64,000 nt of DNA, from the NCBI GenBank assembly GCA_030789695.1, contig JAULAV010008641.1, positions 102,562 through 166,561 of the forward strand, in the 5' to 3' direction. How positions within the stretch are numbered: position 1 is the stretch's first letter; each line of letters opens with the position of its first letter. This DNA is from Scilla litardierei. Its lineage: Eukaryota; Streptophyta; Magnoliopsida; Asparagales; Asparagaceae. The notes beneath the pieces are model-generated. The model worked only from the letters and a program-made list of their open reading frames with translations. It was not told the DNA's origin and made no database searches. Positions 58,421-64,000 of this stretch are shown here, one piece after another. The position numbers and the translations under genes are program-made.

Positions 58421-60071
58421 TGTTGAATATTGGACTCCCCGGATTTGGTTTTGGATGATGAGCAAACATAAATAATTCATGAACTAACAATTTGTGAGCG
58501 CAGTATTGGAGATCGTCGCCAATTTCACGAGAATATTCAAAGCGACAACTCAACACTTCCAAAAGCTCGTATTCAAGCCTAAAGCTTCGTTGAAGCTCAT
58601 GCAACGCTTTGGAAATAATGAAGATTCAATCGAAGCTCTCAAAGACCGTTTATTAAGGTTTTATTTATAGTCTTTTAGTTTCGATTGATAGAATGTTAAG
58701 CCTTGAGTATATCTTACGTTTCTATCTTCATTTCGCTCATTTCGTAGCTCTAGGATTCTTGCACATGTTCACTCTAATTTCCTCGAAGCGTCGCGCTTCG
58801 ATTCGGACCTTGTTGTGCATGTTAGTTGGTACAAGAACAAGTACTGACCGACTAGATGGAGATCTAGTCGGTCGGCCACTGTTCTTGGACCGACTAGTTT
58901 CAGTCAGTTAAATCTTTGTTCTTTACTGTTTACAGTTAGTCGGTCTACGTTGACTCACCGACCGACTAGTTTGTGAACTAGTCGGTCAGTGATGCTTCTT
59001 TGACCGACTAGTTGTGATTTACTGTACATGCCAAATTTCTCCTAAGCTACTGTTTACCGTTAGTCGGTCTAAGAACGTTTGATGACCGACTAGTTGACAA
59101 TCTAGTCGGTCAACTTTTGTTCTTGGACCGACTAAGTCAACTTGCCTTCAGACTAGTTTTCTAGGTCTGAAATTCTATCTCTTCTCTGATCTGCTCTTAG
59201 TCGGTCCATGCTTTGTGACTGACCGACTAGTTGATGAACTAGTCGGTCAGTGATTGTTCTTTGACCGACTAATTCTCCCAGATTTCTTTCCGTTGGAGAT
59301 TGACCTAACTTATGTTTTTGGGTTCCTATAAATACGAACCTAGGTCATTTCTATCTTCAATAGAGCTGCCATTAAGAGATTCATTGAGCCCTAAAGAGAT
59401 AGCCATTCTCCCTCAAATCTAAAGCTCTCTTCCTCACAAGAAAGCCATTCTCTCTCATTTCTAGATCTAGAGAGAAGCTTGTTCTTGGTGAGCTCTTCAA
59501 GCTATTGCTTGATCCAAGTCTCCAACTCTTCCCTAGGCACCCATTGCTGCTCATTTCCTTGGTGCTAGGGCTTGGTGACTTCATCTTCCTCAAATCCTTC
59601 ATTCCACCTATTGGGTAAGAAAAACTCAAGGTATAGGATTTTGTGGTAAGAGTATTTATTTCATTTAAACTCTTTATATTGCTTATTGGCTCTCTCGGTT
59701 GTGAGAGAAGTTTGTGATCCCGGGTTGTGGGATTCACTTTGCCATTGCATGTATGATTTGATCTTGTGAAGGTTTTTCACAAGATATTCATAGTGGAAAT
59801 CTTGAGTTAGGGTTTCTAACTCAAGTATCCGGAGGGGATCCGGGTGGTTGGGACGTAGGATCACCGGGAACAAGTCGGGGAGACTTGGGTGGATCCGAAC
59901 CCATTAACATCGTTTGTTAGCTTTGTTTATTTCATTGTTGTCAATCAATTTAAGCTTCCGCAAATTGATTTGGTGGTTGTTTGCAATTTAATTTGGAATT
60001 ATACGCCTTATTATTTTAAAGTACTATTCACCCCCCTCTAGTACTTGTGCAGTAGCTGGTAGGGCATTACA
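58421..60071 (+). repeat. Copia 3' LTR
   Basis: 1651 bp, about four substitutions and one fewer C in a C-run than the 5' LTR. Repeats the module cluster at 58845-59272 and the TATA box. Confidence 0.94.
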
Positions 60072-60076
60072 CGCGC

Positions 60077-62329
60077 TCCGTATCGGTACTTTCTGTGCTC
60101 ATTAGCCGGTGTAAGAAGGGCCACCGACCGACTAGATGACGATCCAGTCGGTCGGCAATCCTTCTTGGACCGACTAGTTAGCTTTCTAAATTTCTTAGGA
60201 GTTACTGTTTATCGTTAGTCGGTCTAAGAACGTTGGTTGACCGACTAGGTTGCAAACTAGTCGGTCAGCAATGCTTCTTGAACCGACTAACTCATCATAT
60301 TATTTTTGTATCAGTTACTGTTTACTCTTAGTCGGTCTAAGAACGTTCATCGACCGACTAGATGCTAAACTAGTCGGTCAGTACTTGTTCATGGACCGAC
60401 TAACTCTAGAATCCTATTTTCGTTCAGGAGTTACTGTTTGTACTTAGTCGGTCTGCGTTGGTCGACCGACCGACTAGTTGCCAAACTAGTCGGTCAGTGG
60501 TTGCTCTTTGACCGACTAACCAGTGTTAAAACCCTAATTTCTGGGCAGCCGCCAGCTCAACCTATTTATACCCAACCCAAACGACTTCTTCTTCTCCAAC
60601 ACGACCCAAAACCCTAAAAACTTCCCCCTTCAGCCCCCATCTTCCCCCAAGCTCCATTTCTCCATTCCAAGCCCTAAATCCATCATCCAAACCATCCATT
60701 CACTCCATCCACCTCTCATCTTCCCCAAATCTCCATCAAAACCCATCAAAATCCCCAAATCCCCCAAAACCCTAGTTTCCCCAAACTTCTCCATTTGCTT
60801 CCAGATCTGATCCTAGGGTTCCCCGGAGTGTTTCTTCCGTCTCCTCTTGGTAAGAAATCGATCTACCGTTGTTTTCATAGCTTATTTATAATTTTATGAA
60901 AACCCTAATTTATTTCATGTGTTTGGTGTTTGTTTCCCCCATAACAGCGATTTCCCCGTAGATAGCATCCGTGTGACGAAGTGATCGTCAATCCCCGGTG
61001 CTAGGCAAGTGAAACTTGCCACTTAGGGTTTAGGCCATGTTTTAGGCCATTGCATGTTGTAGGCGTAAAAGAGGCTAGGCGACGAAATGATACTCGCCTA
61101 GGCGCAAATTGGGGAACTAGCTTGACAACGAAGCTAGTTCCAACACATATAGCATGTTGCACAACTCCCATGTCATGTTTACTTTCAATTAACGGTACGC
61201 GAATATGTTCATGTCATTGCATTTCGCCTGTCACGTTTAATTCAATTAACTGTACGCAAATAAATTGTCATGATCTCGCATTCCTTAGGTATTGCTGTGA
61301 TTGCGTAGCTTCGCTACAATGTTGTGTTCCTGGCTCGTGTTCCAGAAGCGGGCCATGTGTTGGTTGATAGCCAATGCCCGAATTGCGTGTTCCGGCTAGG
61401 TGTTCCCTACGCCATACTAGTGTTCCTGGCTCGTGACCAGAAGCGAGCATAATGAGTTGGAAACCCCAACGCTCGATGTATTGAATTGTGAACTAAGAAT
61501 GCGAGCTCAATGTGCGGGGCAACCTCAGGCTCGCTAGCTGAGCTCAATGTGCGGGGACCCCAGGCTCCATATCGTGTGAATATTGGGTAGTGTTTAGTGC
61601 CGATCGGTCTGAAATGCTATGCCATTCAGCGAATGGCGTAAACACCTACAAAATGTGAATGTATTGAATTGATAGTAGCTTGGCTACTCTTGTCTTGTCC
61701 CGATGATTGTTCTCTTGTACAAATTGTCTTGCCATGTTTTAATTGTGCACTCATGTTATAACTGCCATGTCATGCATACTAAACTGCTAGGTTGCTAGAT
61801 GCCTCACTTTCAGTTTCCTTGCCCAAGTCTTTTTAGGCTTGCCTACATGTGCCCCTTTACTCTTTTGGGTGACACATGTTAGATCCTGAGCCCGGGTACC
61901 TCGTTGAGGACGAGGTGTTTGCTGACGCCGAGCCCGAGCTTGTGTTTGATGGGGAGTACGTGGACACTGGGGACCAGTCCTAGTGTCTTCGTTGTGTTTT
62001 ACTTTTATTAGACCGTTGTTTTGTTATCAGTGCGTAGCACCTATACTTTGTTGTTGTCGTTGCTTTTGTTGGCCTTGTTCTGGGCCTTGGACTCTTTTCT
62101 TTTAGCCTGGTGGCTTTTCTGGATGTTGAACTTATTTTTGATGTTGGACATTTTGTGAGATGTGGAATTTTATTTCAGTCTCTCCTTGTGTTATTATTGT
62201 TATTCTGTTGTGGTTACAGGGACCTGTTTATGTATTTGTGGACGCTTATCGGGTTTGGGGCTTCACAGCTCCACTCTCGTGCAGACCTTTTCACGTCTCG
62301 CCTCCATTTTAGGGAAGCGGGTCGTGACA
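60077..62329 (+). repeat. Tekay-like 3' LTR, second part
   Basis: Resumes after the duplicated cgcgc (60072-60076) and runs 2253 bp to GGGTCGTGACA. With 47686-47929 it totals 2497 bp, equal to the 5' LTR. It contains the module cluster at 60102-60521, the hairpin series near 61004-61141, and the small ORF at 61876-61983. Confidence 0.92.
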
Positions 62330-62334
62330 TACAC

Positions 62335-63796
62335 TATAAAAACCATATTATTTTATAAAAAGTTATATATCTTCTATAAAATGTAGAAAATAGCACCGAG
62401 CTCAAAAACATACGCAAATATGTTTGTTGGAACCGGAAGATCACCATCATCAACTGAAAAATAAGAGTAGACAACATTAGGCTATAAAAATCATATCATT
62501 TAATAAAAAGATCCATAACTTTCCGATAATATAGAAAATAGCCTGTAGCTCAGAAAAATCCGCAGAAATGTTCTTTCAAACATGGATATCACCTTCTTCA
62601 ATTAAAAAAATAAGAGAAGAAAAAATTTGGCCAAAAATCATATCATATAATAAAAAGATCCATAACTTCTTGAAACTGTAGAAAAATAGCACCGAGCTCA
62701 AAAAACACGATAAAAATGTTTGTTGGAACCGGGAGATCACTATCTTCAACAGAATAATAAGAGAAGAAAAAATTAGGTTATAAAAACATATCATTTAATA
62801 TAAAGATTTATATCATACATAAAATTTAGAAAATAGATCGGAGCTCAGAAAAATCTGAATAAATGTCCGTTGGAACCGGGAGATTGCCATCTTCAACTGA
62901 AAATAAAAGAAGACAAAATTATACCTAATATCATATCAATTAATAAAAAGATACATAACAGCCCTAAAATGTAGAAAATAGCATTGAGCTCAGAAAAATC
63001 CGCATAAATGTCTGTTGGTACTGGGAGATTGCAATATTCAACTGAAAAAAAGAGAAGATAAAATTAGGCCAAAAGACATATCATTTAATAAAAGATTCAT
63101 ATCTTCCAGAAAATGAAGAAAAAAGATCAAAGCTAAGAAAAATATGCAAAAATGTCCGTTGGAATAGGGAGATCACCATATTTAACTAAAAAATATGAGA
63201 AGACAAAATTAGGCTACAAAAATCTTGTCATTTAATAAAGAGATCCATATCTTTAATAACATGTACAAAATAGCATGGAGCTCAGAAAAATCCGCAAAAA
63301 TGTTCGTTGGAACTGGGTGATCAGCATCTTCTACTGAAAATAAGAGAAGAAAAAATTAGGATATAAAAATCATATCATTTAATATGATTTTTATCTTCCA
63401 GAAAGTGTACAAAATGGCCCCGAGCTTAGAAAAATCCTCAAAAATATCCGTTGGAACCAGGAGATCGCCATCTTCAACTGAAAAAATAAGAGAAGACAAA
63501 ATTAGGCCAAGATATCATATCAATTAATAAAATAATACATATCTTCCAAAAAGTGGAAAATAACCCAAAGCTCAGAAAAATATGCAAAAATGCCCGTTGG
63601 AACCGGGAGATCAACATCTTCAACTGGAATATAAGGGAAAACAAAATTAGGCCAAAAATCATTTTATTTAATAAAAAGATCGCCATTTTCAACTAGAAAA
63701 TAATAGAAGAAAATTTTAGGCTATAAAAATCATGTCAATTAATAAAAAGATCCATATCTGGCGTAAAATGTAGAAAATAGCACCAAGATCATAAAA
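62335..63796 (-). repeat. ~148-bp satellite, minus orientation, resumed
   Basis: Continuation of the 23951-30486 array after the inserted elements: about ten monomers in the same orientation, starting CTATAAAAACC in phase with the left flank of E3. ORFs here are monomer read-through. Confidence 0.9.
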
Positions 63797-63857
63797 TGAT
63801 ATATAAAAATCTTATCAGTTAAAGATGGCGATATCCCGGTTACAACAGACATTTTTA
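63797..63857 (+). repeat. Satellite fragment, plus orientation
   Basis: A partial monomer with AAAGATGGCGATATCCCGGT in plus orientation. It shows a second inversion junction at about 63790-63800. Cut off at about 63857 by unrelated sequence. Confidence 0.75.
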
Positions 63858-64000
63858 TCAAGGTTCTAAATAGCGTGAGGTGTGGCGTGGCGGCGAGGTC
63901 AAGCCTCAAGCCTTAGAAGCCTTATCGGAGCCACGACGTTTTTCAAGGCGTGGTTTAAGGCGGCAAATGTGTATATATATTATATAATATATATAGAGGT
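63858..64000. other. Start of an unidentified GC-richer repeat
   Basis: It begins CAAGGTTCTAAATAGCG and carries repeated GGCGTGG / GCCTTA-type words, then an AT run at 63970-63995. The wording is reminiscent of ends of plant hAT-like DNA transposons, but the rest is outside the window. Confidence 0.3.

Larger units (their letters stand above)
47930..60071 (+). mobile_element. Sirevirus-like Ty1/copia LTR retrotransposon, full length
   Basis: 12,142 bp with LTRs 47930-49581 (1652 bp) and 58421-60071 (1651 bp), TGTTGAAT...ATTACA ends, and a perfect cgcgc duplication (47925-47929 and 60072-60076). Order: initiator tRNA-Met primer site, long gag, protease-integrase-RT-RNase H, a downstream ORF, several polypurine-like tracts. 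The long gag, downstream ORF and repeated polypurine tracts fit the Sirevirus (SIRE/Maximus) lineage. The LTRs differ by about four substitutions and one C-run indel, so it is very young (about 0.1 My at 1.3e-8). One stop in pol is the only clear defect. Confidence 0.94.
40352..62329 (+). mobile_element. Tekay-like chromovirus (Ty3/gypsy), split by a copia insertion
   Basis: LTRs of 2497 bp each: 5' at 40352-42848, 3' at 47686-47929 joined to 60077-62329. A perfect 5-bp duplication tacac lies at 40347-40351 and 62330-62334. The coding order gag, protease, RT, RNase H, integrase, chromodomain is that of a chromovirus. About nine substitutions separate the LTRs. Without the nested copia element it is 9831 bp. 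Pol is damaged by stops, so this copy is probably not autonomous now, although it is young. Confidence 0.93.

Overview
This window is plant nuclear DNA and I see no host gene in it. It is made of nested LTR retrotransposons (Ty3/gypsy and Ty1/copia) set in an array of a roughly 148-bp satellite. The chromodomain integrase, the Athila-type gag, the Sirevirus-type copia gag and downstream ORF, and primer-binding sites matching plant tRNAs all point to a flowering plant, in a pericentromeric or other heterochromatic region. The species cannot be named from the sequence.

Layout. (1) 1-18216: a large minus-strand gypsy-like element without coding sequence, called E1 here. Its 3' LTR is cut by the window start (1-809). 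Its internal DNA is split into 810-2520 and 13245-14650, and its 5' LTR is 14651-18216. An Athila-like element (2521-13244; target-site duplication aataa) sits inside it. That element has two 1557-bp LTRs, a broken gag-protease and an Athila-type downstream ORF, but no reverse transcriptase, RNase H or integrase. (2) 18217-30486: a short unassigned stretch, then satellite in plus orientation, which flips to minus near 23950. (3) 30487-40350: a minus-strand LTR-internal-LTR-internal-LTR array of a second non-coding family, E3, inserted in the satellite. (4) 40352-62329: a chromodomain (Tekay-like) gypsy element with target-site duplication tacac, inserted at the E3/satellite boundary. Its 3' LTR is split by a complete Sirevirus-like copia element (47930-60071; target-site duplication cgcgc). 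(5) 62330-64000: satellite again, a second orientation switch near 63797, then the start of another repeat.

Relative ages from LTR pairs compared by eye agree with the nesting. E1 differs at about 3.4%, the Athila-like element at about 0.8% (13 of 1557), the Tekay-like element at about 0.36% (9 of 2497) and the copia element at about 0.24% (4 of 1651). The copia element keeps a nearly intact gag-pol. The Tekay-like and Athila-like elements carry stops that mostly look like C-to-T changes.

The most interesting signals are regulatory. The LTRs of the copia and Tekay-like elements, which belong to different superfamilies, share a homologous ~100-bp module with alternating TAGTCGGT/ACCGACTA motifs, repeated four times just upstream of the TATA box. 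The Athila-like LTR has the same architecture built on AACCGATCGGTT. Both the copia and the Athila-like element carry a further cluster inside the element, ahead of the downstream ORF; in the Athila-like element this is followed by a TATA box at nearly the same spacing as in the LTR. Separately, the E1 and Tekay-like LTRs share RNA hairpins with compensatory base changes, a small acidic ORF, and a primer-binding site complementary to tRNA-Ile rather than the usual initiator tRNA-Met.
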